Positions 17,546 through 27,905 of a stretch of 64,000 nt of DNA are shown piece after piece (the first letter of the stretch is position 1; every line of letters starts with the position of its first letter). The position numbers and the translations under genes were made by a program. The DNA is from Advenella sp. FME57 (GTDB lineage Bacteria; Pseudomonadota; Gammaproteobacteria; Burkholderiales; Burkholderiaceae_B). A model generated the notes under the pieces. The model ran no database searches and had not been told where the DNA came from. It saw only the letters and a program-made list of their open reading frames with translations. The DNA is taken from positions 124,001 to 188,000 of the forward strand of contig NZ_JABUXU010000003.1 in assembly GCF_014897675.1 (NCBI RefSeq), given 5' to 3'.

Positions 17546-18445
17546 TCAGGATTCTGTTTTACTGTGACTGCTGCTCATGGCAGACAGACGTTTGACATGC
17601 AGCCACAAGGCGCGCCGGGCATCGGCACGCAGGACCTGGAATCGCAACCCTTGGAAATCGTGGCTGTCGCCGCGTTGCGGGATGTGATCCAGCTCTGCCG
17701 CCAGCCAGCCGCCGATGGTATCGTAATCGTCTTCGGGAATCGCAACCTGCAGTGTCTGATTCAATTGCCGGATATCGGTGATGGCCATCACGCGCCACGA
17801 AGTATCGGTTTCCGGGAAGATGGTCATTTGCGCATCGTCGTCGTATTCGTCTTCGATATCGCCCACGATCTGTTCCAGGACATCTTCCATGGTGACCAGG
17901 CCGGCAATACTGCCGTACTCGTCAATCACAATGGCGATATGATTGCGGTTCTCGCGGAAATCCCGCAGCAACTGGTTCAGCCGCTTGGTTTCAGGAATGT
18001 AGTTGGCAGGCCGGACCAGACTGCGGATATCGGTTTGCGGATTGTTGACGAAGCGCAGCAGATCCTTGGCCAGCAGGATACCGATAATATTGTCTTTTTC
18101 TTCTTCATATACCGGAAAGCGCGAATGAGCCGTATCGATAACGATAGGGAGCAGTTCCTGCAGGGGCTTGCTGATATCCAGCAAATCCATGCGCGAACGC
18201 GGGATCATGATGTCGCTGACGTTTTTCTCGGTAAAGGAGATGGAGCCGACGATCATGGAATAGGAATCGTCGTCGATGATGTCCCGATCATGCGCAGAAG
18301 AGAGAATCTCCTGGATATCGTCCCGGTCTTCGGGTTCGTTCTGGCCCAGCAGGCCTTTTATTCGCTGGAGAAGTGAGCGGGAAGTATGCTTTTTGCCTGG
18401 CTGACTGTCTGCCTCGGCATCGTTGGAAGGGTATGGATCTGACAT
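17546..18445 (-). CDS. corC: HlyC/CorC family protein with CBS domains
   Basis: A 299-residue protein without membrane spans. It has a pair of CBS domains (VSDIMIPRSRMDLLDISKPLQELLPIVIDTAHSRFPVYEEEKDNIIGILLAKDLL, then a second with NHIAIVIDEYGSIAGLVTMEDVLEQIVGDIEDEYD) and a C-terminal CorC/HlyC domain (YDTIGGWLAAELDHIPQRGDSHDFQGLRFQVLRAD). This is the soluble CorC type linked to magnesium and cobalt homeostasis; its position directly before lnt also fits a role in envelope biology. The start MSDPYPSNDAEADSQPG is followed by a short polar tail. A gap of 285 bases separates it from ybeY, which is larger than usual in this operon. Confidence 0.93.
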   Translation of the reverse strand: MSDPYPSNDAEADSQPGKKHTSRSLLQRIKGLLGQNEPEDRDDIQEILSSAHDRDIIDDDSYSMIVGSISFTEKNVSDIMIPRSRMDLLDISKPLQELLPIVIDTAHSRFPVYEEEKDNIIGILLAKDLLRFVNNPQTDIRSLVRPANYIPETKRLNQLLRDFRENRNHIAIVIDEYGSIAGLVTMEDVLEQIVGDIEDEYDDDAQMTIFPETDTSWRVMAITDIRQLNQTLQVAIPEDDYDTIGGWLAAELDHIPQRGDSHDFQGLRFQVLRADARRALWLHVKRLSAMSSSHSKTES

Positions 18446-18619
18446 CTCTGGACGTCTAGTTTAGGAAGTTATAAGGATAACGCAAATTTACGTCTATTTG
18501 ATGAAAAACGCGCGATACTTTGGGTAAACCCGGCCTTTGTCGACATTGGGCCTTCTTTATTCAGACTGTGCCTACGCAGGAGGGGATTTCGCTGAAATTG
18601 GGTCTTTGTTGTGCTGGAA

Positions 18620-18725
18620 CGTCGCAGAAAACCCGAATGTTACAGAAAACCGGAAGCTTATAGAAAGGGATACGTTGCAGAGAATGCGGGAACTGATAGA
18701 AAGCCCAAGCCTCGTAGAAGCCAGA
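18620..18725. repeat. Degenerate 16-20-base repeats between ybeY and corC
   Basis: Read on the minus strand the units contain GGTTTTCTGTAA, GGGTTTTCTGCG, CCCTTTCTATAA and GGGCTTTCTATC, each followed by a few variable bases. The two best copies are TTCCGGTTTTCTGTAACA and TTCGGGTTTTCTGCGACG, directly adjacent. The array fills most of the extra space between two normally adjacent operon genes. Confidence 0.5.
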
Positions 18726-18730
18726 CCAGG

Positions 18731-19240
18731 TCAGCGCGGCTGGTACGGATCCGGAAAGCCCAGGCTGGCCAGCAGGGCGGTTTCCACCGTTTCCATGTGG
18801 ACGGCGTCGTCTTCGTCTTCATGATCGTAACCCAGCGCGTGCAGTACACCGTGTATCACCAGATGGGCCGCGTGCTGTCGCAGGGTTTTGCCCTGTTCGT
18901 TCGCCTCTTGTCTGAGAACCGGCACGCACAGTACGATGTCGCCACGCGCCGTGCCATCGGGATCAATCCCGTATTCGAAGGTCAGCACGTTGGTGGCATA
19001 GTCGCGGCCACGGAACTGGCTGTTGAGCTCACGCGCTTCGTCGGTATCAACCAGTCGCAGGGCCAGTTCCGCCTGGATAATGTCCGGGTTATCGGCCATG
19101 GCGGCGTCGACGGCCCGCAACATCCAGCCGCGAATGCGCTGGCGGGTGATTTCCGGAACCGGCACCACGTGCTGAACTGTCGTGTGCAGATAAGAGGTGT
19201 CGCGCATGCCGCGAGGCCGAGGCGTGGCCGGATTACTCAT
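18731..19240 (-). CDS. ybeY: Endoribonuclease YbeY (rRNA maturation factor)
   Basis: The ATG at 19240 gives 169 residues; it overlaps the PhoH stop (ATGAGTAA), which suggests translational coupling. The zinc-binding motif is complete, with His130, His134 and His140 in [18 protein letters not shown], preceded by the [11 protein letters not shown] block and a [14 protein letters not shown] segment typical of the family. YbeY takes part in 16S rRNA 3' end maturation and 70S ribosome quality control. It lies between phoH and corC as in many Proteobacteria. Confidence 0.95.
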   Translation of the reverse strand: MSNPATPRPRGMRDTSYLHTTVQHVVPVPEITRQRIRGWMLRAVDAAMADNPDIIQAELALRLVDTDEARELNSQFRGRDYATNVLTFEYGIDPDGTARGDIVLCVPVLRQEANEQGKTLRQHAAHLVIHGVLHALGYDHEDEDDAVHMETVETALLASLGFPDPYQPR

Positions 19241-20291
19241 TGGGGGTGCGGCCTTCTGCCAGATCGTAGGCATCAATGATGCGGGCGACAAGTGGGTGCC
19301 GCACCACATCTTCGCTGGTAAAGCGCGACATGGCGATGCCCTGGACTTGGGATAGCACGCGCAGGGCGTGTTCCAGACCGCTTTTCTGCCCCTTGATCAG
19401 GTCGATCTGCGATGGGTCGCCCGTGATCACGGCCTTGCTGCCAAATCCAATGCGTGTCAGGAACATTTTCATTTGTTCCTGGGTTGTATTCTGCGCTTCG
19501 TCCAGAATCACAAAAGCATGGTTCAGGGTACGGCCCCGCATATAGGCCAGCGGTGCGATCTCAATAGTCTGTTTCTCGAACAGACGCATGACTTTGTCGA
19601 ACCCCATCAGATCATAAAGCGCATCGTATAGGGGACGCAGGTAGGGGTCGACTTTCTGGGCCAGGTCGCCGGGCAGAAACCCCAGGCGTTCACCAGCTTC
19701 CACAGCAGGCCGGGTCAGAATAATGCGCTGTACGTGTTCTCGTTCCAGGGCATCAATGGCACAGGCAACGGCCAGCCAGGTCTTGCCGGTGCCGGCCGGA
19801 CCCGTGCCGAAGGTAATGTCATGGCGCAAAATATTGTTCAGATAATCACGCTGGCGCGGGGTACGCGGACGCAGGTCATTGCGTCGCGTGCGCAGCGCAA
19901 TGGTGCCGCTGTCATCATCTAGCGGCGGCAGCTCGGGCAGGCCGGCTGCACCTGCCTGGCGCTGTTGCCGGCTGTCATCAGTGTCGGCCTTGCTGCGATC
20001 GATACTGTCCGAAGGTTTTGCGTTGGCCCGCAATTCGACCAGCCCCAGCTGGATATCGTCAATGGTCAGGTCGCGATGGCGGGCACGGCGATGGAACAGG
20101 TTGACGGCGCCTGCCGCATCCTGGGCCTGCTCGCCTTCGACGATCACCCGGTTGCCGCTGCGGCCGATCGTGACATCGTAAGCCTGTGCAATCTGCTTCA
20201 GGTTTTCATCCAGCGGCCCGCACAGATTGGCCAGCTGGGTGTTGTCGCCTTCCAGATGGAAGACCACAGGCAAAGTGCGTTTTCCCGTCAT
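19233..20291 (-). CDS. ybeZ: PhoH family ATPase (YbeZ/PhoL)
   Basis: A 352-residue protein with an N-terminal RNA-binding-like region ([29 protein letters not shown]), an acidic linker at about 95-130 and the PhoH ATPase domain: Walker [14 protein letters not shown] (about 162-174) and Walker [14 protein letters not shown], then [21 protein letters not shown]. YbeZ works with YbeY in RNA metabolism. Its start overlaps the miaB stop by four bases (ATGA) and its stop overlaps the ybeY start by eight, so miaB-ybeZ-ybeY are tightly coupled. Confidence 0.94.
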   Translation of the reverse strand: MTGKRTLPVVFHLEGDNTQLANLCGPLDENLKQIAQAYDVTIGRSGNRVIVEGEQAQDAAGAVNLFHRRARHRDLTIDDIQLGLVELRANAKPSDSIDRSKADTDDSRQQRQAGAAGLPELPPLDDDSGTIALRTRRNDLRPRTPRQRDYLNNILRHDITFGTGPAGTGKTWLAVACAIDALEREHVQRIILTRPAVEAGERLGFLPGDLAQKVDPYLRPLYDALYDLMGFDKVMRLFEKQTIEIAPLAYMRGRTLNHAFVILDEAQNTTQEQMKMFLTRIGFGSKAVITGDPSQIDLIKGQKSGLEHALRVLSQVQGIAMSRFTSEDVVRHPLVARIIDAYDLAEGRTPNE

Positions 20292-21712
20292 GAAGCGGCG
20301 TCTCCGGTCGCGAGCTCGCCGCGTAGAGAGTTGGTATATATGGCGGTAATGCGCACGTTGACAATCTGGCCGATCAACTGTTCGGGCGCAGCAAAATTGA
20401 CGATCCGGTTGTTTTCGGTCCGACCGGTCAGTTCGCTGGCATCACGGCGCGAGGGCCCCTCGACCAGCACCGGTTGCAGGGTGTCGAGCATGCCATGACT
20501 GATGGCGCTGGCCTGCGCCGTAATCTGGGCCTGCAAGCGTTGCAGCCGAGCCAGTTTGACCTCGTAAGGCGTATCGTCTTCCAGGTCGGCGGCTGGCGTG
20601 CCCGGCCGGCGCGAATAGATGAACGAGAACGAGGTGTCGAAATTGACGTCTGCGATCAGCTTGAGCGTGGCCTCGAAATCCGCTTCGGTCTCGCCAGGAA
20701 AGCCGACAATGAAGTCCGAAGACAGGGTCATGCCGGGCCGGGCTGCATACAGGCGGCGGGCAATGGACTTGAACTCCAGCCCCGTGTAGCCTCGTTTCAT
20801 GGCGGCCAGGATCCGGTCGCTGCCGGTCTGGATAGGCAGATGCAGGAAAGGAACCAGCTTGGGCAGGCGCCCATGGGCTTCGATCAGCCGGCTGGTCATT
20901 TCCTTGGGATGAGAGGTCGTATAACGAATGCGTTCGATGCCCGGAATGTCATGCACATAATCGAGCAACATGGCGAAATCAGCCAATTCGGCGGTGTCGC
21001 CCAGGGTGCCGCGATAAGCGTTCACGTTCTGACCAAGCAGATTGACTTCCTTGACGCCCTGGTCTGCCAGATCGGCAATTTCGGTCAGGACGTCTTCGAA
21101 CGGTCGGGAAATTTCTTCGCCACGGGTATAGGGGACGACGCAAAAGCTGCAGTATTTGCTGCAACCTTCCATGATTGAAACGAAGGCAGAAGGACCGTCG
21201 ACCCGGGCCGGTGGCAGGGCATCGAATTTTTCAATTTCCGGAAAACTGATGTCCACCTGGGCGCGCCCGGTGTTTTTACGCCGTTCAATCAGTTCGGGCA
21301 GGCGATGCAGGGTCTGCGGGCCGAACACCACGTCTACATAGGGTGCGCGCCGGATAATGGTGGCGCCCTCCTGGCTGGCGACACAACCGCCAACGCCAAT
21401 GACCAGGTTGGGATTTTTCTTTTTGAGCTGATTGATGCGGCCAAGATCCGAAAATACTTTTTCCTGCGCTTTTTCACGTATGGAACAGGTATTGAGCAGA
21501 ATGACATCTGCATCTTCGGGCGTGCTGGTCAGTTCCAGTCCCTGGTTTTCACGTAATACATCGGCCATTTTGTCCGAATCATATTCGTTCATCTGGCAGC
21601 CGAAAGTCTTGATGTACAGCTTTCTGGCAGACGGGTGAATACGGATGGGCGATTCCTGAACAGGCGTGGTGACAGCGGGCGCGTTGCCGCGTTTGAGTGA
21701 GGTTTCTTGCAT
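20288..21712 (-). CDS. miaB: tRNA-2-methylthio-N6-isopentenyladenosine synthase MiaB
   Basis: A 474-residue methylthiotransferase. The N-terminal iron-sulfur cluster ligands are Cys39 ([11 protein letters not shown]), Cys76 (NTCSIREKA) and Cys110 ([11 protein letters not shown]); the radical-SAM cluster is held by CSKYCSFC (Cys184, 188, 191), and a TRAM domain ends the protein ([35 protein letters not shown]). MiaB adds the methylthio group to isopentenyl-A37 of tRNAs reading UNN codons. It has about 30 additional residues at the N-terminus compared with the minimal family. It heads the miaB-ybeZ-ybeY group. Confidence 0.97.
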   Translation of the reverse strand: MQETSLKRGNAPAVTTPVQESPIRIHPSARKLYIKTFGCQMNEYDSDKMADVLRENQGLELTSTPEDADVILLNTCSIREKAQEKVFSDLGRINQLKKKNPNLVIGVGGCVASQEGATIIRRAPYVDVVFGPQTLHRLPELIERRKNTGRAQVDISFPEIEKFDALPPARVDGPSAFVSIMEGCSKYCSFCVVPYTRGEEISRPFEDVLTEIADLADQGVKEVNLLGQNVNAYRGTLGDTAELADFAMLLDYVHDIPGIERIRYTTSHPKEMTSRLIEAHGRLPKLVPFLHLPIQTGSDRILAAMKRGYTGLEFKSIARRLYAARPGMTLSSDFIVGFPGETEADFEATLKLIADVNFDTSFSFIYSRRPGTPAADLEDDTPYEVKLARLQRLQAQITAQASAISHGMLDTLQPVLVEGPSRRDASELTGRTENNRIVNFAAPEQLIGQIVNVRITAIYTNSLRGELATGDAAS

Positions 21713-21816
21713 GATATGGGTACCGTTGCGGGTTTTTGTCCCGGGGGTAAAATTTGGAAAACGTGATTGTAACGTGTTTGCCCAGATTACACCTTATCCT
21801 GTTGTTTTTTCAAACG

Positions 21817-21841
21817 AAAAAGCGCCCGCAGGCGCTTTTTT
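21817..21841. terminator. Bidirectional terminator between secF and miaB
   Basis: AGCGCC (21821-21826) pairs with GGCGCT (21831-21836) around CGCA, with an A run on the left and a T run on the right. It can end transcription of secF on the minus strand before miaB. Confidence 0.85.
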
Positions 21842-21889
21842 CCAGTCCGGGAGGCAACGGGGTGTTGCGCCCACGGTACAGTCTTTTGA

Positions 21890-22828
21890 TCAGAAGATCA
21901 CTTCGCTGGCCGGATCTTCTTTCTTCGGCGCTTTGATCAGGTCTTCGCGTTTGACACCCAGCCACATGGCGATGGCTGCTGCCACGAATACCGATGAATA
22001 GATACCAAACCAGATACCGATAGTGAGCGCCAGCGCAAAGTAGTGCAGGGACGGGCCGCCAAAGAAGAACATGGACAGCACCATCATTTGCGTAGATGCG
22101 TGGGTAATGACCGTACGGGAAATGGTTTGCGTGATGGCGCCGTCGATCACCTCACGGACACTGGCACGGCGCTGCTTGCGGAAATTCTCGCGGATCCGGT
22201 CCATGATCACCACCGACTCATTCACCGAATACCCCAGGACCGCCAGCACCCCTGCCAGTACCGGCAGTGAGAACTCCCATTGGAAGAACGCGAAAAACCC
22301 GAGGATGATCACCACGTCATGCAGGTTGGCGAGCACGCAGGCCAGTGCGAATTTCCATTCGAAGCGGATCCCCAGATATATCATGATCCCGATCACCACA
22401 AACGCCAGCGCCTTCAGACCGTTACTGAACAGCTCACTACCCACTTGCGGTCCGACAAATTCCACTCGACGCAGTTCCGCGTCGGGGCTGGCTTTCTTGA
22501 GCGCAGTCATGACGGTATTGCTCTGCTCTGTCGAAGACATGTTCTTGTCTACCGGCAGGCGGATAATGACGTCGCGCGAGGTACCGAAATTCTGCACCTG
22601 AAAGTCGCTGTAGTTGAGCGCACTGATGCTGCTGCGCACCTCATCAAGCTGGACAGCCTGCTGATAGTTGACTTCCATGACCGTACCACCGGTAAATTCG
22701 ATGGACAGATGAAAGCCGCGGGTCACAATGAAAAATACCGCCAGCACGAAGGTGATGCCGCTGATCAGATTAAGGATCAGCGCGTTCTTCATGAACGGGA
22801 TGGTTTTGCGAATTCTGAAAAATTCCAT
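21890..22828 (-). CDS. secF: Protein translocase subunit SecF
   Basis: This 312-residue inner membrane protein has the SecF layout: a first span at the N-terminus (FMKNALILNLISGITFVLAVFFIVTRG), a periplasmic domain starting HLSIEFTGGTVMEVNY, and five further spans with the conserved GYSVNESVVIMDRIRENFR and RTVITHASTQMMVLSMFFFGG. With SecD and YajC it uses the proton motive force to assist Sec-dependent export. CAGGA precedes the ATG. It follows secD with 53 bases between them. Confidence 0.97.
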   Translation of the reverse strand: MEFFRIRKTIPFMKNALILNLISGITFVLAVFFIVTRGFHLSIEFTGGTVMEVNYQQAVQLDEVRSSISALNYSDFQVQNFGTSRDVIIRLPVDKNMSSTEQSNTVMTALKKASPDAELRRVEFVGPQVGSELFSNGLKALAFVVIGIMIYLGIRFEWKFALACVLANLHDVVIILGFFAFFQWEFSLPVLAGVLAVLGYSVNESVVIMDRIRENFRKQRRASVREVIDGAITQTISRTVITHASTQMMVLSMFFFGGPSLHYFALALTIGIWFGIYSSVFVAAAIAMWLGVKREDLIKAPKKEDPASEVIF

Positions 22829-22881
22829 ATTTATTCCTGCTCTGTCCGGTCAGCCCGGACAGAAAAAGTGTTCTGCGCTAT

Positions 22882-24777
22882 TCAGTTCTTGGCGACGTCT
22901 TTCTTCTCGCCTGCCTCGGGACGCCAGACGGTACCGATGGAAACCGATTTGAGTTTCTTGCGCCGGCCGTACCACAAATTCACAATAGCCCGTACGCCGA
23001 CCACTGATGAGAACATGGAGGTCAGGATACCGATGCAGTGAACCACGGCAAAGCCGCGAACCGGGCCGCTACCGAAAGCCAGCAGCGCCAGGCCCACAAT
23101 CAGGGTCGTCAGGTTCGAGTCAAGGATGGTGGCCCACGCCTTGCTAAAGCCTACGTTGATGGCCTGTTGCGGCGAGGCGCCGTTGCGCAGTTCCTCCCGG
23201 ACCCGTTCATTGATCAGCACGTTCGAGTCAATCGCCATGCCCAGCGTCAATGCAATGGCGGCAATGCCCGGCAGCGTAAGCGTGGCCTGCAGCAGCGACA
23301 GGACCGCCAGCAGCAGCAATACGTTAAAGGCCAGGCCCAGGGTAGAAAACACACCGAACACGTGGTAATAAATGATCATGAAGATCGCGATCATCACGAA
23401 ACCGTAAAGTGTGGAATCGAATCCCATCCGGATATTGTCGGCGCCCAGACTTGGGCCGATGGTGCGCTCTTCGATAATCGACATGGGGGCGGCCAGCGAA
23501 CCTGCGCGCAGCAGCAGGGCGGTATCGGCGGCCTGCGTGGCATCCATGCTGCCTGAAATTTCGACCTGTCCGTTAGGGATTTCGCTGCGAATGACCGGAG
23601 CCGTCACGACCTGGCCTTTGCCATTTTCAAACAGAATGATGGCCAGGCGTTTGCCAATATTGTCGCGTGTGGTATCACGGAAAATGCGTGCACCCTTGTC
23701 GTCCAGTGTGAGGTTGACAGTAGGCTGCTGGGTTTGCTGGTTGCGTCCGGATTGGGCGTTTTCCAGATTCTCGCCGGTCAGCAATACCTGGCGGCGGACC
23801 AGCACTGTCCTGCCGTCGGTGTCCTTGAAACTCTCCAGTCCGAAAGGCACGGTGCCGGTGGCCATGGTGTTTTGCGCCGCAGGCGAATCATCGACCATGC
23901 GCAACTGCAGGGTGGCGGTGCGGCCGAGAATTTCCTTGGCCTTGGCGACGTCCTGAATGCCGGGCAGTTGTACGATGATGCGGTCCAGTCCCTGTTGCTG
24001 AATAATCGGTTCAGCCACACCTAGCTCGTTGATCCGGTTGTGCAGGGTCAGGATATTCTGTTTGAGGGCAGTGTCCTGAACCCGCGCAATTTCGGTCGGC
24101 AGGATGCTGCCGGTCAGCAGGAATTTGTCGCCAGACTGACTGGTGGTAAATTCCAGTTCATTGGTGCGGGTACGCAGCACATCCTGCGCCTTGTTACGGT
24201 CTTGCTCAGAGGCGAAGGTGGCGGTAATGCGGTTGTCTGCGTTGTTGACCGATTCCATTGCGACACGTGCGTCGCGCAAAATGGAACGGATGTCTGTCGT
24301 CAGGGACTCATAGCGAGCAGTCAGCGCGCCTTGCATATCGACCTGTAGTAGAAAATGCACACCACCGCGCAAATCAAGACCCAGGTACATGGGATTTGCG
24401 CCGATTGCGCTCATCCAGTCCGGAGAGGCCGACAGCAGGTTCAGCGCCACGGTATAGGAAGGGTCATCGTTGACGGGATTGAGCGCGTTATCCAGTATGT
24501 CGCGAGCCTTCAGCTGCGTGTCGGTATTGGCCAGGCGGACCCGGACGGTGCCGGCAGGGCCGTTTTGTTGAAAATAGGTACCGGAAAAGGCAATATTGTT
24601 CTGCCGTAGTATGTCCTCTACCTGACCCATGGTCTGCGTGGTGACTTTTTGCGTCACCTTGGCGCTGGACACCTGCACTGCCGGTGTTTCACCAAAAAAA
24701 TTGGGGGCGGTATACAGGATGCCGATAATCAGGGCAACCAGCACCGTAATGTATTTCCAGAGGGGATAGCGGTTCAT
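22882..24777 (-). CDS. secD: Protein translocase subunit SecD
   Basis: The start MNRYPLWKYITVLVALIIGILYTAPNFFGE at 24777 (631 residues) matches relatives; an upstream in-frame start would add 15 unlike residues. The sequence shows the first membrane span, the conserved LGLDLRGGVHF at about 132-142, a large periplasmic domain, and a C-terminal block of five spans with LTLGMAIDSNVLINERVREELR. SecD forms the SecDF proton-driven export motor. It lies between yajC and secF. Confidence 0.97.
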   Translation of the reverse strand: MNRYPLWKYITVLVALIIGILYTAPNFFGETPAVQVSSAKVTQKVTTQTMGQVEDILRQNNIAFSGTYFQQNGPAGTVRVRLANTDTQLKARDILDNALNPVNDDPSYTVALNLLSASPDWMSAIGANPMYLGLDLRGGVHFLLQVDMQGALTARYESLTTDIRSILRDARVAMESVNNADNRITATFASEQDRNKAQDVLRTRTNELEFTTSQSGDKFLLTGSILPTEIARVQDTALKQNILTLHNRINELGVAEPIIQQQGLDRIIVQLPGIQDVAKAKEILGRTATLQLRMVDDSPAAQNTMATGTVPFGLESFKDTDGRTVLVRRQVLLTGENLENAQSGRNQQTQQPTVNLTLDDKGARIFRDTTRDNIGKRLAIILFENGKGQVVTAPVIRSEIPNGQVEISGSMDATQAADTALLLRAGSLAAPMSIIEERTIGPSLGADNIRMGFDSTLYGFVMIAIFMIIYYHVFGVFSTLGLAFNVLLLLAVLSLLQATLTLPGIAAIALTLGMAIDSNVLINERVREELRNGASPQQAINVGFSKAWATILDSNLTTLIVGLALLAFGSGPVRGFAVVHCIGILTSMFSSVVGVRAIVNLWYGRRKKLKSVSIGTVWRPEAGEKKDVAKN

Positions 24778-24828
24778 ACCGTAGCCGTTTTCGATAAGGG
24801 GTTGAAACAGGGGGCCGGGCAAAAAGCA

Positions 24829-24846
24829 GGGCGGTAATTACCGCCC
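24829..24846. promoter_or_regulatory. Perfect 18-bp palindrome between yajC and secD
   Basis: GGGCGGTAATTACCGCCC is a perfect palindrome just after the yajC stop and 52 bases before the secD start. It could form a hairpin that stabilises or attenuates the transcript between the two genes. It has no T tract. Confidence 0.55.
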
Positions 24847-24859
24847 GCCTGTTGCCGGA

Positions 24860-25210
24860 TTACAGCGATTTGACTGTGCCTTTTGGCAATACTGTGGTCA
24901 CTGCAACGCGTTGTACCAGCACCTCGACGGGTTTGTCTGCCAGGTTGGATACTTCCACGGTCAGGTAGTTGTCGGTGACTTTGGATATCTTGCCCAGAAT
25001 ACCGCCGGCAGTAATCACTTCGTCACCCTTGGCAAGGGCCTCGATCATGGCTTTGGTTTCTTTCTGGCGTTTCATTTGCGGGCGAATCATCAGGAAGTAC
25101 AGCACCACGAACATCAGGATGATAGGCAGAAAACTTGTCAGACCGCCAAGGATGCCGCCGGCCGGTGCAGCCTGCGCAAGAACCAGTGTAGATAAATTGC
25201 TTGTAAGCAT
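24860..25210 (-). CDS. yajC: Preprotein translocase subunit YajC
   Basis: A 116-residue protein with one membrane span (ILGGLTSFLPIILMFVVLYFLMIRPQMKRQKE) followed by a soluble part, AKGDEVITAGGILGKISKVTDNYLTVEV, both hallmarks of YajC. It binds SecDF in the inner membrane. It lies between tgt and secD as in most Proteobacteria. Confidence 0.96.
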   Translation of the reverse strand: MLTSNLSTLVLAQAAPAGGILGGLTSFLPIILMFVVLYFLMIRPQMKRQKETKAMIEALAKGDEVITAGGILGKISKVTDNYLTVEVSNLADKPVEVLVQRVAVTTVLPKGTVKSL

Positions 25211-25262
25211 AAGAAAGACTCCCGTAAGTATAAATTAACCAAATATTGTAGCCGTTTCTGGG

Positions 25263-26489
<1,227 letters not shown>

Positions 26490-26552
26490 TCAGGGTTGTA
26501 AAGTTGGGCAGGTAAATGCACCGGCAACTGCTTTGGGCAGTGCCGGGTCGGA

Positions 26553-27611
26553 TTAGGCGGGTGCAATAAACATGGCGTCCCCATAACTGAAGAATCGGTA
26601 GCGCTGTTCGATGGCATGGCGATAGGCCTGCTGCATGCGCTCGCGACCTGTCAGGGCGGAGACCAGCATCAGTAGCGTTGACTGGGGCAAATGAAAATTG
26701 GTGATCAGTCCGTCGATCACGCGAAACGTGTAGCCTGGCGTGATAAATAGCTGCGTATCGGCGCTGTGGGCGACGGGGCAGCGCAGGTTGTCCAGTGTGC
26801 CGCCTTGCTGCGCAGCCGATTCCAGTGCCCGCACGCTCGTGGTACCAACGGCAATAACCCGTCCGCCACGCTCGCGGGCCGCAGCAATGGCGGCTACGGT
26901 CGTTTCCGGTACGGTATACCATTCTGCGTGCATAATATGCTCACTGATTTTTTCTACCCGCACCGGCTGGAATGTGCCGGCGCCCACGTGCAATGTGACC
27001 CAGGCCGTGTTTATTCCTTTGTCTTGCAGTCGCTGCAGCAGCGTTGCATCAAAATGCAAACCGGCAGTGGGTGCGGCGACGGCGCCGGGGTGGCGGGCGT
27101 AGACAGTCTGGTAACGGGTTTCATCCTGCTGGTCGGCGCTGTGTTTGATATACGGAGGCAATGGAAGGTTGCCGTGTTTGTCCAGCACGGGCAGAATATC
27201 GGTATCGAACTGCAATTGGAAAAGATCGTCATGCCGCGCCACGACTGTACAGGTAACGGCGCCATCAAAAACCAGCGTGGTGCCGGGGCGCGGTGATTTG
27301 CTGGCACGAACATGCGCCAGGGCGCGGGTGGGTTCGATAATGCGTTCAATCAGCGCTTCCACGCGCCCGCCGCTGTCCTTTTGGCCGTATAGTCTTGCCT
27401 TGATCACCTTGGTGTCATTGAAGATCAGCAGGTCTCCCGGCAACAGCAGGTCGGGCAAAGCGCTAAAGTTCAGGTCCTGCAGTGCGCCATTGTTTTGCAC
27501 GCGCAACAGGCGGCTGTCGGTTCTGGTGGCAGGCGGGGTCTGGGCGATCAGGTCTTCGGGAAGTTCGTAGTCGAAGTCGGCAATACTCAGCGAGGGATCT
27601 ATGGGTAACAT
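26553..27611 (-). CDS. queA: S-adenosylmethionine:tRNA ribosyltransferase-isomerase
   Basis: The frame extends further upstream, but the family starts at [27 protein letters not shown], so the ATG at 27611 (352 residues) is taken. Diagnostic blocks follow: [66 protein letters not shown] and [17 protein letters not shown]. QueA transfers and isomerises the ribosyl part of AdoMet onto preQ1-tRNA to give epoxyqueuosine. It lies before tgt on the same strand. The ribosome binding site is weak. Confidence 0.96.
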   Translation of the reverse strand: MLPIDPSLSIADFDYELPEDLIAQTPPATRTDSRLLRVQNNGALQDLNFSALPDLLLPGDLLIFNDTKVIKARLYGQKDSGGRVEALIERIIEPTRALAHVRASKSPRPGTTLVFDGAVTCTVVARHDDLFQLQFDTDILPVLDKHGNLPLPPYIKHSADQQDETRYQTVYARHPGAVAAPTAGLHFDATLLQRLQDKGINTAWVTLHVGAGTFQPVRVEKISEHIMHAEWYTVPETTVAAIAAARERGGRVIAVGTTSVRALESAAQQGGTLDNLRCPVAHSADTQLFITPGYTFRVIDGLITNFHLPQSTLLMLVSALTGRERMQQAYRHAIEQRYRFFSYGDAMFIAPA

Positions 27612-27905
27612 GAATATAAAAGCAACGGAAAGCAGGGTATCGAAGGCATTGATGCGCGCAGCTGCACGTATCTGGGCTCGCAATATCGGGAAGGTTGGCG
27701 GACGAATTTCGCCGGTTTTAACCGGTTTGTCGTAATTAACCATTATAAAGTGTCTTTTTCGTTCCGGACTGCAACAGGAGAGCCAGATTACAATGATTCA
27801 CCCCAAGCCTTCTTATCCGAAGCCGCGTTCTGTGGTGGGCGCCGTTTCCTGCGCAGCGACGATTGGGCAAGCGTGGCATTCGGCTTGTGCTTCTGACGCT
27901 TCTGT

